Shown: in pieces, positions 16,405 to 25,811 of the stretch
Layout of the letters: every line of letters begins with the position of its first letter
Position numbering within the stretch: the first letter of the stretch is position 1
Source of the DNA: Acrocarpospora catenulata
GTDB taxonomy: Bacteria > Actinomycetota > Actinomycetes > Streptosporangiales > Streptosporangiaceae
Length of the DNA stretch: 43,670 bases
NCBI RefSeq assembly: GCF_018476525.1
Contig: NZ_JAHCST010000075.1
Location: 1 to 43,670 of the forward strand
Reading direction: 5' to 3'
Notes under the pieces: model-generated
Database searches by the model: none
Told to the model about the DNA's origin: nothing
Seen by the model: the letters and a program-made list of their open reading frames with translations, nothing else
Translations under genes and position numbers: made by a program

Positions 16405-18044
16405 ACGCCGTCGAGAAGGTGGACGTCCTGGTCGTGGGCAGCGGGTTCGGCGGCGCCATCGCCGCCTACCACCTGGCCGCCGGCGGGGCGAGCGTCACGG
16501 TCCTGGAGCGGGGGCCCTGGCTGGAGGGCGAGGACTTCGACCACGACTTCAAGCTCGGCTCCTCCTACACCCGGATCTTCGACTTCGTGGTCGGCGACGG
16601 CATGAGCCTGCTCGGCGGCAACTGCGTCGGCGGCGGCAGCGTGGTCTACTTCGCCGCGATGCCGCGCGCCCCCCGGTTCGTCTTCGAGCGGCACGGCTCC
16701 ATCGGCCGCCGCATGTGGCCGGCCGCGATCACCCGGGACGCCCTCGATCCCTGGTACGACCGGGTGACCGAGTCGCTCCCGGTCACCCGCCAGGACTGGT
16801 CCGACGTGACGTACTCCGGCGGCCTGTTCGCCGCCGCCTGCGCGCACGCCGGGCGCACCGCCAACCCGGTGCCGGTGGCGATCGACGCGAGCAAGTGCAC
16901 CAACTGCAACTGGATGATGGCGGGCTGCCGGTTCGACGCCAAGCGCTCGCTGCTGTTCAACTACCTGCCCGCGGCCATCGCGCACGGCGCCACCATCCGG
17001 CCGATGCACGAGGTGCAGAAGCTCACCCGCAACGCCGACGGCGGGTACCGGGTGCACTTCAACATCATCGACGACTCGGACTACCGGATCACCGCAGGTG
17101 ACGGCGTCATCGACGCCAAGATCGTCATCCTGGCGGCCGGGGCCGGGGCCACCCCGGTGATCCTCCAGCGCTCCGAGCCGGAGCTCGGCACCATGCCGCA
17201 CGCGGTGGGCCGGTACTTCTCCGGCAACGGGGAGCGGCTGAACACCGCCATCCTCAACGAGGACCGGGTCCGCGACCTGCTCGGCCTGGAGAAGGCGGAC
17301 GGCGTGCCGTACGCGGCCTCGCAGATCGGGAAGGGTCCGTGCGTGGCCAGCTGGGACCGGCTGGACGGGTCCCGGCCGGAGTACACCCGGTACTCGCTGG
17401 AGCAGCTCTACTTCCCGCCCGGGTTCGGCACCATCCTGGCCCAGGTCCCGGACGCCACCGGGCCCAGCTGGTTCGGGGCCGAGAAGAAGGAGATCGTCAA
17501 GCGCTGGCAGTCCTGGCTGACCATCTTCGCGATGACCGAGGACGACAACGAGGGCGTGTTCGGCCCCCCGCCGCCCACCGGCAACGCGACGCGGATCTCC
17601 CAGCAGATGCTCGGCAAGGGCCCGATCCGGTACGACCCGACGCCCAACACGCTCCGCGGCTGGGCGCTGGCCGACGCCGACGTCAAGGACATCATGGAGC
17701 GGGACGGCCTGTCCAGGGTGATGCCGTGGACCAACGACGTGGTCGGCGCCTACACCGTGCACCCGCTGGCCTCCTGCCGGATCGGCGACGACCCGGCCAC
17801 CTCCGCCCTGGACGACGGGCACGAGCTGCGCGGTCACCCGGGCATCTTCGTCACCGACGGCTCGGCGGTGCCCGGCGCGCTGACCGTCAACCCGGCCCTC
17901 ACCATCGCGGCGCTGGCCGAGCGGGCCATGCCCGGGATCGTGCGGGCCGCCCGGGAGCGCGGGATCGACGTGACCTACGGCGCCCCCGCCCCCGACGGCG
18001 CGACCTCGGCCCGCAACGCGGTGCTCGCGCTCGTCCGCGACTGA
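16401..18044 (+). CDS. FAD-dependent GMC oxidoreductase, cholesterol-oxidase-like (E9-like)
   Basis: A 547-residue GMC flavoprotein. The dinucleotide fold VLVVGSGFGGAIAAYHLA is at residues 9-26, with LERG acidic end of strand 2. A second FAD loop SLLGGNCVGGGSVVYFAAMP is near 70-89, and ILAAGAGATPVI near 244. The active-site His is expected in VHPLASCRIG (about residue 452) and Asn in NPALTIAALAERA (about 497), as in cholesterol oxidases. A CTNCNWMMAGC cysteine cluster near 166-176 recalls those of related GMC enzymes. It probably oxidises an alcohol or dehydrogenates an intermediate of core maturation. The start ATG overlaps the upstream stop, so the two products are made together. Equivalence to E9 is inference. 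Confidence 0.88.
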   Translation: MNAVEKVDVLVVGSGFGGAIAAYHLAAGGASVTVLERGPWLEGEDFDHDFKLGSSYTRIFDFVVGDGMSLLGGNCVGGGSVVYFAAMPRAPRFVFERHGSIGRRMWPAAITRDALDPWYDRVTESLPVTRQDWSDVTYSGGLFAAACAHAGRTANPVPVAIDASKCTNCNWMMAGCRFDAKRSLLFNYLPAAIAHGATIRPMHEVQKLTRNADGGYRVHFNIIDDSDYRITAGDGVIDAKIVILAAGAGATPVILQRSEPELGTMPHAVGRYFSGNGERLNTAILNEDRVRDLLGLEKADGVPYAASQIGKGPCVASWDRLDGSRPEYTRYSLEQLYFPPGFGTILAQVPDATGPSWFGAEKKEIVKRWQSWLTIFAMTEDDNEGVFGPPPPTGNATRISQQMLGKGPIRYDPTPNTLRGWALADADVKDIMERDGLSRVMPWTNDVVGAYTVHPLASCRIGDDPATSALDDGHELRGHPGIFVTDGSAVPGALTVNPALTIAALAERAMPGIVRAARERGIDVTYGAPAPDGATSARNAVLALVRD

Positions 18045-18049
18045 GTCAA

Positions 18050-18091
18050 CCGGGGGCCGCGATCGCGCACAAGCGGAGATGCGGCCCCCGG
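18050..18091 (+). terminator. Hairpin after the GMC gene (terminator or attenuator)
   Basis: CCGGGGGCCGC (18050-18060) is perfectly complementary to GCGGCCCCCGG (18081-18091) across a 20-base loop. It lies between two genes of one apparent operon, so it may only reduce readthrough or protect the upstream message. A separate promoter for 18141 onward is possible. Confidence 0.5.
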
Positions 18092-18140
18092 CCCCGAATG
18101 TAACCGTCAGAGAGCAAGTCAATCCGGAAAGGGCACAGAG

Positions 18141-18539
18141 ATGGAGAACGCCACCGCCACCCGTGGTGCGGAGCAGGCCCCCGGGCGGATCGTCGCCGCG
18201 TGGGCGAAGAACGACGGCGACGCCTTCGCGGCCGCCTGCACCGAGGACGCGACCCTCATCCTGCCGGGCGTGTACCTGAAGAGCCGGGAGGAGATCCGGA
18301 ACTTCATGACCAGGGCGTACGCCGGGCCGTACAAGGGGACCCGGGTGCACGGCGACCCGCTCAACATGCGCTACCTCAGCGACGACGTCGCGGTGATCGT
18401 CACCCAGGGCGGCGTGCTCTATCCGGGCGACGAGAAGGTCACCCCCGAGCGGGAGATCCGGGCCACCTGGGTGCTGACCAGGAAGCCGGAAGGCTGGCTG
18501 ATCGCCGCCTACCAGAACACCCCCACCGCCACGGCCTGA
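18141..18539 (+). CDS. SgcJ/EcaC-like NTF2-fold protein
   Basis: A 132-residue protein of the SgcJ/EcaC (SnoaL/NTF2-like) family, named after a gene of the C-1027 enediyne cluster. Characteristic blocks are AAWAKNDGDAFAAACTEDAT (about residues 19-38), GREEI-like KSREEIRNFM and ATWVLTRKPEGWLIAAYQNT at the end. The cone-shaped fold binds hydrophobic ligands; family members in enediyne clusters are implicated in core formation, but the reaction is not known to me. The ATG follows GGAAAGGG by six bases. A P450 gene follows 21 bases later. Family assignment is firm. Confidence 0.88.
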   Translation: MENATATRGAEQAPGRIVAAWAKNDGDAFAAACTEDATLILPGVYLKSREEIRNFMTRAYAGPYKGTRVHGDPLNMRYLSDDVAVIVTQGGVLYPGDEKVTPEREIRATWVLTRKPEGWLIAAYQNTPTATA

Positions 18540-18560
18540 CCGGAGAACCTGGAGAATCCG

Positions 18561-19799
18561 ATGGACAAATGCCCGGTCGCCCTCGATCCCACCGGCCGTG
18601 ACTTCCACGGCGAAGCCGCCCGGCTGCGCTCGCAGGGGCCGGCCACCCAGGTGGAGCTGCCCGGTGGGGTGGTCGTGTGGGACGTCAACAGCTACGCGGT
18701 CGCCAAGAAGCTGCTCGGCGACCCGCGGGTGACCAAGAGCGCCCGCAACCACTGGCCGGCCTTCCAGAACGGGGAGATCCCGATGGACTGGGAGCTGATC
18801 AGCTGGGTCGCGATGGACAACATGGTCACCGCGTACGGCAAGAACCACCAGCGTCTGCGGAAGCTGGTCTCCAAGGCGTTCACCCCCCGCCGATCCGAGG
18901 CCATCCGGCCCCGGATCGAGGAGCTGGTGGACGAACTGCTCGACGGCCTGGCCGCCGCCGCCCCCGGGGAGGTCGTGGACCTGCGGGAACGCTTCGCGTA
19001 CCCGCTGCCGGCCCGGCTGGTGGCCGACCTGATCGGCCTGCCCGAGGCGGCCAGGAAGAAGGCCAACGAGGTCATCGACATGATGGTCAACACCACCGTC
19101 ACCCCGGAGGAGGCGCAGGCCACGCTGATGGGGTGGCGGGCCGCGATGGAGGACCTGATCGCCGCCAAGCGGGCCCAGCCCGGCGAGGACATGACCAGCG
19201 ACCTGATCGCCGCCCAGGAGGAGGACGGCTCCCGCCTCAACGACGGCGAGCTGGCCGACACCATCTTCGCCATCCTCGGGGCCGGCTCCGAGACCACCAT
19301 CAACTTCATGGACAACTCGGTCACCCTGCTGCTCACCCACCCCGAGCAGCGGGAACTGCTGGAGTCCGGCAAGGTCACCTGGGCCGACCTGATCGAGGAG
19401 GTCCTGCGGGTGGAGTCCCCGCTCGGCCACCTGCCGCTGCGCTACGCGGCGGAGGACATCGACCTTGGGGAGGGCGTCACCATCCCCAAGGGCGACCCGA
19501 TCCTGATCAACTACAGCGGGGCGGGCCGGGACCCGGCGATCCACGGCGACTCCGCCGAGGTCTTCGACCTGACCCGGGAGAACAAGGAGCACCTCTCGTT
19601 CGGGTACGGCGTGCACTACTGCCTGGGCGCCTCGCTGGCCCGGCTGCTGGCCACCATCGGCCTGACCCGCCTGTTCGAGCGGTTCCCCGACATGACCCTG
19701 GCGGTCCGGCCGGACGAGCTCCAGCCGCTGCCGACCTTCATCATGAACGGCCACCGGGCGCTGCCGGTCCACCTGACCCGCGTCCCGGTCAACGCCTGA
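18561..19799 (+). CDS. Cytochrome P450 (second operon)
   Basis: A 412-residue actinomycete class I cytochrome P450. The I-helix reads ILGAGSETTINFMD (about residues 237-250), the K-helix EEVLRVESP supplies ExxR, and the heme loop FGYGVHYCLGASLARL places Cys354 as iron ligand. The N-terminus begins with a short CPVALDPTGRDFH stretch typical of soluble bacterial P450s that lack a membrane anchor. It would need ferredoxin and ferredoxin reductase from elsewhere. It sits 21 bases after the SgcJ-like gene and 12 before the flavin monooxygenase, so the substrate is likely an enediyne intermediate. Only distantly related to the P450 at 11894. Confidence 0.92.
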   Translation: MDKCPVALDPTGRDFHGEAARLRSQGPATQVELPGGVVVWDVNSYAVAKKLLGDPRVTKSARNHWPAFQNGEIPMDWELISWVAMDNMVTAYGKNHQRLRKLVSKAFTPRRSEAIRPRIEELVDELLDGLAAAAPGEVVDLRERFAYPLPARLVADLIGLPEAARKKANEVIDMMVNTTVTPEEAQATLMGWRAAMEDLIAAKRAQPGEDMTSDLIAAQEEDGSRLNDGELADTIFAILGAGSETTINFMDNSVTLLLTHPEQRELLESGKVTWADLIEEVLRVESPLGHLPLRYAAEDIDLGEGVTIPKGDPILINYSGAGRDPAIHGDSAEVFDLTRENKEHLSFGYGVHYCLGASLARLLATIGLTRLFERFPDMTLAVRPDELQPLPTFIMNGHRALPVHLTRVPVNA

Positions 19800-19811
19800 G
19801 AGGGGGCGATC

Positions 19812-20981
19812 ATGCAGACAGTAGCGATCCCGCCGCGGGAGGAACTGCTCCGCCGCGCCACCGACCTGGTCCCGCTCATCCGGGACCGGGCGGCGGCCGC
19901 CGAGCAGAACCGGCGCATGGACGACGAGGTGGTGAACGCGCTGACCGAGACCGGCATCCTGAAGATGCGGGTCCCGGTCAGGTACGGCGGCTTCGAGTCC
20001 GACACCCGGAGCCTGGTCGACGTGGGCATCCAGCTCGGCCGGGGGGACGGCGCGGTCGGGTTCACCGTCGCGCTCTGGTGGATCACCTCCTGGATCGTCG
20101 GCCTCTTCCCCGACCACGTGCAGGACGAGGTCTGGGGGGCCGGCCCCGACGCCCGGGTCTGCGGCACCCTGGCCCCGACCGGCACCGCCACCGCGGTGGA
20201 CGGCGGCATCCTGGTCACCGGCCGGTGGGCGTTCAACTCGGGCGCCGCGCACAGCCAGTGGAAGATGCTCAGCGCGGTGCTCGGCGACGCGCCGGTCATG
20301 GCGCTGGTGCCGATCAAGGACATCCAGGTGCTGGACGACTGGCACACCGCCGGGCTGCGCGCCACCGGCAGCGTGACGATGGTGGCCAAGGACCTGTTCA
20401 TCCCGCAGGAGCGGGTGATCGCCATCGCTCCGCTGATGATGCAGCAGTACGCCTCCAAGCTCAACGCCGACCGCCCGATCTACCAGTGCCCGATGATCCC
20501 GGCCGCCTCGGCGTCCACCATCGGCAAGGTGGCCGGCCTGATGATGAACGCCCGCGAGGCGTTCTTCGAGCGGATCCCCGGCCGGGGCATCACCTACTCC
20601 GGCTACACCGACCAGCTCACCGCCCCGCTCACCCACCACCAGGTGGCCGAGGCCGAGCTCAAGATCGACGAGGCCGTGTTCCACGCCTACCGGCTGGCCG
20701 ACCTGGTGGACGCCAAGTGCGCCGGCCGGGAGACCTGGTCGGTGACCGAGCGGGCGCTGGCCAGGGTCGCCATGGGCCGGGTCTGCCGGCTGGCCCATGA
20801 CGCGATCGGCATCTACAACACCGCCAGCGGCGGTTCGTCCATCTTCGAGTCGGTGCCGATCCAGCGCATCGAACGGGACATGGAGGCGATCAACCTCCAC
20901 GCCCTCAACCACCCGAACACCAACATGGAACTGTACGGCCGGGTGCTCTGCGGCCTGGAGCCCGACAGCGCGTACCTGTAA
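19812..20981 (+). CDS. Acyl-CoA-dehydrogenase-like flavin monooxygenase, copy 1
   Basis: A 389-residue flavoprotein with the acyl-CoA dehydrogenase fold, of the kind used as group D two-component monooxygenases (HpaB, KijD3 and relatives). N-terminal helical part about 1-115, central beta domain with CGTLAPTGTA and VTGRWAFNSGAAHSQW (about 115-215), and a C-terminal four-helix part with LTHHQVAEAELKIDEAVFH. It lacks an obvious acyl-CoA dehydrogenase catalytic Glu signature, which favours oxygenase or N-hydroxylase chemistry with reduced flavin. It is clearly paralogous to the gene at 27270: shared WWITSW, YGGFESD and SKLNAD blocks. The last gene of its operon, it ends 15 bases before a strong terminator. 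Confidence 0.85.
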   Translation: MQTVAIPPREELLRRATDLVPLIRDRAAAAEQNRRMDDEVVNALTETGILKMRVPVRYGGFESDTRSLVDVGIQLGRGDGAVGFTVALWWITSWIVGLFPDHVQDEVWGAGPDARVCGTLAPTGTATAVDGGILVTGRWAFNSGAAHSQWKMLSAVLGDAPVMALVPIKDIQVLDDWHTAGLRATGSVTMVAKDLFIPQERVIAIAPLMMQQYASKLNADRPIYQCPMIPAASASTIGKVAGLMMNAREAFFERIPGRGITYSGYTDQLTAPLTHHQVAEAELKIDEAVFHAYRLADLVDAKCAGRETWSVTERALARVAMGRVCRLAHDAIGIYNTASGGSSIFESVPIQRIERDMEAINLHALNHPNTNMELYGRVLCGLEPDSAYL

Positions 20982-20995
20982 AGCCAGAGAAACGA

Positions 20996-21032
20996 CGAGA
21001 GTCCAGACCCGGATCGCGGGTCTGGACTCTCG
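20996..21032. terminator. Strong bidirectional terminator
   Basis: CGAGAGTCCAGACCCG (20996-21011) is perfectly complementary to CGGGTCTGGACTCTCG (21017-21032), a 16-bp stem over a five-base loop. It lies between a plus-strand operon end and the end of the minus-strand ABC operon and should serve both. Confidence 0.9.
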
Positions 21033-21058
21033 CCGTTCGGGGATTCCAGGCGTGGCTT

Positions 21059-22837
21059 CTAGGTGTACGCCCGCGCTTGCAGGGCGAACAGTTCTGCGTA
21101 AAGACCTCCGGAGGAGGACAGCTCGTCATGGGTTCCGGCCTCGGCGATCCGCCCGTCCTGGACCACGATGATCAGGTCGGCCATCCGCACGGTGGAGAAC
21201 CGGTGGGACACGAACAGCGTGATGGCGCCGGTCGCCTCGCTCACCCGCTTGGCCTGTTCGGCGTACCGCTCGAAGAGGGCGTGCTCGGCCTGCGGGTCCA
21301 GCGCCGAGGTGGGTTCGTCCAGCACCAGCAGCAGCGGCGCCGATCGCATCAGCGCCCGGCCCAGGGCCAGCTTCTGCCACTGCCCGCCGGAGAGTTCGAG
21401 ACCGTCGGCGTAGGTCTTGCCCAGCTGGGTGTCCAGGGTGAGCCGGTCCAGCAGGTCGTCGGCCTGGGCCCGGTGCAGCGCGTCCAGCAGGGCGGGCTCG
21501 TCGTCGATCCGGGGCAGGTCGCCGACGCCCACGGTCTGGCCGGCCGGGAACTCGTACCGGACGAAGTCCTGGAAACCGGCGGCGATGCGCTCCCGCCAGC
21601 CGTCCAGCGGGATGCGCGCCAGGTCGGTGTCGTCCACGAGGACCTGGCCGGCGGTGGGGCGGTAGAACCCGCAGAGCAGCTTGACCAGGGTGGTCTTGCC
21701 GGCGCCGTTCTCGCCGACGATGGCCACCGTGCTTCCGGCCGGGAGCTGGAGGTTCACCTCCCCCAGCACCGGGGCTGCGGTGCCGGGGTAGGTGAACGAC
21801 ACGTCCCGCAGGGTGATCCCGTCGCGCAACCGGTCCGGGGGCGACTGATCGGCCGGACCCGGGGCGGTCGCGGTGACGACCTCGGTGAGCCCGGCCAGCC
21901 TGCGGTACGCGCTCGCCATCCGCTGCAGGTCCTGCAGCAGCGTCACGGCGGTGGTGACCTGCTGGTTCACCTGGGCGGCCAGCGCGATGACGAGGACCAC
22001 GTCGGCCACCCCCCGCCGCCCGGTGAGGGCATCCCTTACCACCAGGAGGACCGCGCCGGCGTACGCCAGCGCGAAGATGATCTGCCCGGCCGCCCGCAGC
22101 CAGGTCGAGGCCAGGTGCGCCCGCCACAGGCCCCGCGTCGCGGTGGCCCAGACCGCGCGGTGCCGCCCGCGCAGCTCGTCGGCGAGCCTGAACACCCGCA
22201 GCTCCCCGGCGAGCGGGGCCGAGGTGGTCAGGTGGAACAGGTTGAGCGCCACCCGGGTCGGCTCGGCCGTCCTGGTCCTGGCCCGGTCCTGTACGCGTTC
22301 CGCCAGCCGCCCGGTGAACAGCGGCGGGATCGCGGCCAGCGGGAGCAGCAGCAGCCACGGGTTCACCCGGATCAGCAGGATCGCGGTGAGCGTCACGGCC
22401 AGGGCCAGGCCGAGGCTGTTGAGCAGCGCCTCAAGGCCGACCCGGAACTGGCGGCTCTCCTGCTGGAGCACGGTCAGCGTGTCGGCGTGCTCGGGGCGCT
22501 CGTGGTGTTCGATGCCGGCCGACCCGTTGGAGAGCGTGATCAGCTGCTCGGCGAAGTCCAGCTCGGCCAGCTCGGAGAGCTCGAAGTAGGCGATATGCGC
22601 GAAGTGCCCGAAGGTCAGCCAGGCCACCGCGAGCACGGCCACCGCCACCCCGGCCAGCGCGGCCGTGCCGGTCTCGCCCGCCACCACCGCGCCGGTCATC
22701 CAGGCCAGGGCGGCGGCCAGCGCGGGGGCGGCCAGCGCGCCGGAGATCATCAGCACCACCGAGACGATCGTCTTGCGGCGGTCCATGCGCCAGGCGGTGG
22801 CGATCATCCGCGCCGCCCCGGTCAGTACGGCCCTCAT
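21059..22837 (-). CDS. ABC exporter half-transporter, second subunit
   Basis: A 592-residue fused membrane and ATPase subunit. About six hydrophobic segments occupy residues 20-310, followed by the ATPase domain with Walker A VGENGAGKTT (about 374), signature LSGGQWQKLALGRAL (about 480) and Walker B LLVLDEPTSALD (about 500). The start ATG at 22837 overlaps the stop of the upstream ABC gene (ATGA), which sets this start over longer upstream reading. With its partner it probably forms a heterodimeric exporter for the enediyne or an intermediate, thus contributing to self-resistance; the substrate is inferred from location only. Confidence 0.9.
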   Translation of the reverse strand: MRAVLTGAARMIATAWRMDRRKTIVSVVLMISGALAAPALAAALAWMTGAVVAGETGTAALAGVAVAVLAVAWLTFGHFAHIAYFELSELAELDFAEQLITLSNGSAGIEHHERPEHADTLTVLQQESRQFRVGLEALLNSLGLALAVTLTAILLIRVNPWLLLLPLAAIPPLFTGRLAERVQDRARTRTAEPTRVALNLFHLTTSAPLAGELRVFRLADELRGRHRAVWATATRGLWRAHLASTWLRAAGQIIFALAYAGAVLLVVRDALTGRRGVADVVLVIALAAQVNQQVTTAVTLLQDLQRMASAYRRLAGLTEVVTATAPGPADQSPPDRLRDGITLRDVSFTYPGTAAPVLGEVNLQLPAGSTVAIVGENGAGKTTLVKLLCGFYRPTAGQVLVDDTDLARIPLDGWRERIAAGFQDFVRYEFPAGQTVGVGDLPRIDDEPALLDALHRAQADDLLDRLTLDTQLGKTYADGLELSGGQWQKLALGRALMRSAPLLLVLDEPTSALDPQAEHALFERYAEQAKRVSEATGAITLFVSHRFSTVRMADLIIVVQDGRIAEAGTHDELSSSGGLYAELFALQARAYT

Positions 22838-24675
22838 GCGACGCTCACCGTCTCGGCGGAGCTGCCGGTGAAGCGGTCGGCCTGGAGGCGGAACAGATGG
22901 GCGTACCGGCCGTCGCGTTGGAGCAGCTGTTCGTGGCTGCCCTGTTCGATGATCTTGCCGTGTTCCAGTACGACGATGAAGTCGGCCTGGCGCACGGTGG
23001 AGAAGCGGTGCGAGATGAGCAACGTGGTCGCGCCTTGGGTGAGTTCGGCGAAGGTTTCGAAGAACTGGGCCTCGGCCCGTACGTCGAGGCTGGCGGTGGG
23101 CTCGTCCAGGACCACGACGGGGGAGCCGTGGCGGAGCGCGAACAGCGCCCTGGCCAGGGCCACCCGCTGCCACTGGCCGCCGGACAGGTCGGCGCCGCCG
23201 GTGAGATGGCGGGCCAGCGGAGTGTCCAGGCCGTTTGGCAGGCGCTCCAGGGTCTCGCTCAGGCCCACCGCGTCCGCGGCGGCCCGGATGCCCTCCCGGT
23301 CGTCCATGTGCGCCACCGCGCCGAACCCGATGTTGTCCGCCGCCGGAGCCTCATACCTCGCGAAGTCCTGAAAAATCACGCCAAGTTTGGCGCGCCAGGC
23401 CTCGATCGGGTAGCTGGCGATGTCCACCCCGTCGCAGCGGATGGTGCCCGCGGTCGGCTCGTACAGCCGGGCCAGGAGCTTGACCAGGGTGGTCTTGCCC
23501 GCGCCGTTGAGCCCGACGATCGCGGTGCACTTGCCCACCGGGAAGGTCAGGTTGAGGTTCTCGAAGATCGCCCGGGACTGGCCGGGGTAGGCGAAGGAGA
23601 CGTTGTCGAACTGGATCGTCCAGACCGGGTCGGGGATCCGGGAGACCGGCCAGGTCCGGCCTCGCCCCGGTGTGACATCCGGTGGGGGAGTGTCCCGGTC
23701 GACGTGGGCGGCGAAGCGCAGCACCCGGTCGTAGGCCTCCATGCCGACCGCGGTCTGCAGGTCGGCCTCCGGGTAGTACTCCGACAGCCGGAGCGCGCCC
23801 AGCGCGGCCTGCATCACCAGCACGAACTGGGTCAGCGTGAGCGTCCCGGCGGCCCCGGCCGCGGCGAACACGCTCACCAGCACCACCAGCGCCCAGAGCG
23901 CGAACCAGGCGAACGGCCACAGGTAGACCCGCCGCCGCTCCTTCCACATCGGGGTCAGCCAGGCCAGGTACGCCTCCCGCAGCCGCTCCCGCAACCACCC
24001 GGCGAGCCCGAAGACCCGGATCTCCTTCCCGGCCTTCGGCTGGATGGCCAGATCCCGGAAGTAGTCGCCCTTGCGCTCGGCGGGACCGAGGGCGAAGCGC
24101 ACCTTGACGTACTTGCGCAGGCCGCCGCGCTGGCCGTACCGGAAGAGGAGGACGGCGATCGCGATGCCGGCGGCGGCGAGCCAGGAGAACATCAGGCCGA
24201 CCACGGCGGCGTACCCGGCCAGCGAGGTGTAGCGGGCGATCAGCGCGAGCAGTCCGGCGCAGGCCTGGCCGGGGCTCTGCACCCCGAACTCCAGCTCCCT
24301 GGCGGCGGTGCGCAGCGCGTCCACCGCCTCCTGGTCCTCCAGCGGGCCGATCCCCCGGCTGCGCAGCGCGGCGCCCATCAGCTCGTCGTACACCTGGCCG
24401 TCGATGCGGCGGGCCAGCAGCTCGCCCAGGGAGGACTGGAGCGGCGTGACGATCTGCTGGGCCACAAACGCGCCGGTGGCGATCAGGAAGACCGGGAGCA
24501 GCGCGTCGAAGCCGTCGGCCACCCGGCCGAGCACCAGGCTGGTGGCCACCACGAAGATCACCGGCAGCGCGCCGAGCACCAGGTTGACCAGCACCAGCAG
24601 AGCCACCAGGCCGGGGCCGCCGCGCGGCACCTGACGGGCGATCATCAAGCGCGCTCGGACGAGCTGGGCGAGCAT
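22834..24675 (-). CDS. ABC exporter half-transporter, first subunit
   Basis: A 613-residue half-transporter: membrane domain about residues 20-330 (for example GLVALLVLVNLVLGALPVIF near 23-42) and ATPase domain with Walker A VGLNGAGKTT (about 385), signature LSGGQWQRVALARAL (about 495) and Walker B VVVLDEPTASLD. Both halves of the pair have conventional-looking Walker B Glu residues, so both sites could hydrolyse ATP. The first gene of a two-gene minus-strand operon, divergent from the sigma factor at 24817. Similarity to the downstream subunit is moderate, typical of a heterodimer rather than a recent duplication. Confidence 0.9.
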   Translation of the reverse strand: MLAQLVRARLMIARQVPRGGPGLVALLVLVNLVLGALPVIFVVATSLVLGRVADGFDALLPVFLIATGAFVAQQIVTPLQSSLGELLARRIDGQVYDELMGAALRSRGIGPLEDQEAVDALRTAARELEFGVQSPGQACAGLLALIARYTSLAGYAAVVGLMFSWLAAAGIAIAVLLFRYGQRGGLRKYVKVRFALGPAERKGDYFRDLAIQPKAGKEIRVFGLAGWLRERLREAYLAWLTPMWKERRRVYLWPFAWFALWALVVLVSVFAAAGAAGTLTLTQFVLVMQAALGALRLSEYYPEADLQTAVGMEAYDRVLRFAAHVDRDTPPPDVTPGRGRTWPVSRIPDPVWTIQFDNVSFAYPGQSRAIFENLNLTFPVGKCTAIVGLNGAGKTTLVKLLARLYEPTAGTIRCDGVDIASYPIEAWRAKLGVIFQDFARYEAPAADNIGFGAVAHMDDREGIRAAADAVGLSETLERLPNGLDTPLARHLTGGADLSGGQWQRVALARALFALRHGSPVVVLDEPTASLDVRAEAQFFETFAELTQGATTLLISHRFSTVRQADFIVVLEHGKIIEQGSHEQLLQRDGRYAHLFRLQADRFTGSSAETVSVA

Positions 24676-24816
24676 GCCACCTCCTGGTCTCTTGGTCGGT
24701 CACAGATACAGACCACCAAGCGGCCGAAAACTCATCGCCGACCGCTTCAAGAACTGAGAGCCGGGTGATTACGGTGGGATCCGACGGTTGAGGCCATGGG
24801 ACGGAAGAGGTGTCAG
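24676..24816. promoter_or_regulatory. Divergent promoter region between ABC operon and sigma factor gene
   Basis: It contains an interrupted inverted repeat at about 24687-24720 (CTTGG...GGTC against GACC...CCAAG) near the ABC start, a possible operator. GGAAGAGG (24803-24810) is the ribosome binding site of the gene at 24817. No -35/-10 pair could be assigned with confidence. Confidence 0.4.
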
Positions 24817-25806
24817 ATGTCCGCACAGCCCGCAGAGCTGTCACCCGAGCAGCTGTCCGCACAGGCCGACTTCACCCGGCTGGCCGACCCCTTCCGGCGC
24901 GAGCTGCTCGCGCACTGCTACGGCATCCTTGGCTCGGTGGACGAGGCCGAGGACCTGGTCCAGGAGACCTACCTGCGGGCCTGGCGCTCCTTCGGCCGGT
25001 TCGAGGGCCGCTCCTCGATCCGTACCTGGCTGTACCGGATCGCCACCAACGCCTGCCTGACCGCGGTCGAGCAGCGCAACCGGCGGCCGATGCCGACCGG
25101 GCTCGGCGCGCCCTGCGAGGACCCCGACCAGCTGCCCCCGGCCCAGCCGGAGATCCCGTGGCTCACCCCGCTGCCGGACACGCTGCTGGTGGACCCGGCC
25201 GCTATCGTCAACTCCCGGCAGACCATCCGGCTGGCCATGGCCGCCGCGCTCCAGCACCTGCCGCCACGGCAGCGCGCCGTGCTGCTGCTCAGGGACGTCT
25301 TCGAGTGGCGCGCGGGCGAGGTGGCCGAGCTGCTCGGCACCACCACGGCGGCGGTCAACAGCATGCTCCAGCGGGCCAGGGCCCAGCTCGGCGAGGTCCC
25401 CGCCGACGACCAGATCGCCGAACCGGCGCGGCGGGACCAGCGGGAGCTGCTGGACCGGTGGGCGGCGGCGATGGAGGCCGCCGACGTGGGCGCGCTGATG
25501 CGGTTGCTGGCCGAGGACGCGATCTGGGAGATGCCGCCGTTCACCGCCTGGTTCAGCGGGCGGGACGCGATCGGCCGCCTGATCGAGAGCCAGTGCCCGG
25601 CCGGGCCGGGGGACACCCTCATGGTGCCCACCCGGGCCAACGGGCAGCCCGCCTTCGCCTTCTATCTCCGGGACGACGGCACGGTGCACCGGGCGTACGC
25701 GATGCACGTGCTCTCCCTGGGCGGCGGCGAGGTCCGGCGGGTTTCGGTGTTCTTCTCGCCGGAACTGTTCGAGTCGTTTGGGCTGCCTATGGAGTACGCC
25801 GCCTGA
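24817..25806 (+). CDS. ECF sigma factor with SnoaL-like C-terminal domain
   Basis: A 329-residue sigma-70-family factor of the TIGR02960/SigX5 kind. Region 2 spans about residues 12-80 ([20 protein letters not shown], then [19 protein letters not shown]), region 4 about 140-195 ([20 protein letters not shown] and [20 protein letters not shown]), and an NTF2/SnoaL-like domain follows (about 205-325, with [20 protein letters not shown]). In such factors the fused tail replaces a separate anti-sigma partner; none is encoded beside it. The ATG at 24817 has a ribosome binding site six bases upstream; ATG 24796 is an alternative. It could drive the following epoxide hydrolase operon or the exporter, which is inference. 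Confidence 0.9.
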   Translation: MSAQPAELSPEQLSAQADFTRLADPFRRELLAHCYGILGSVDEAEDLVQETYLRAWRSFGRFEGRSSIRTWLYRIATNACLTAVEQRNRRPMPTGLGAPCEDPDQLPPAQPEIPWLTPLPDTLLVDPAAIVNSRQTIRLAMAAALQHLPPRQRAVLLLRDVFEWRAGEVAELLGTTTAAVNSMLQRARAQLGEVPADDQIAEPARRDQRELLDRWAAAMEAADVGALMRLLAEDAIWEMPPFTAWFSGRDAIGRLIESQCPAGPGDTLMVPTRANGQPAFAFYLRDDGTVHRAYAMHVLSLGGGEVRRVSVFFSPELFESFGLPMEYAA

Positions 25807-25811
25807 CAGGG

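Noticed and set aside
16344-20912. Long minus-strand open frame opposite the second operon
   Set aside because: Same artefact of codon bias; all five plus-strand genes there show clear domains and proper start sites.
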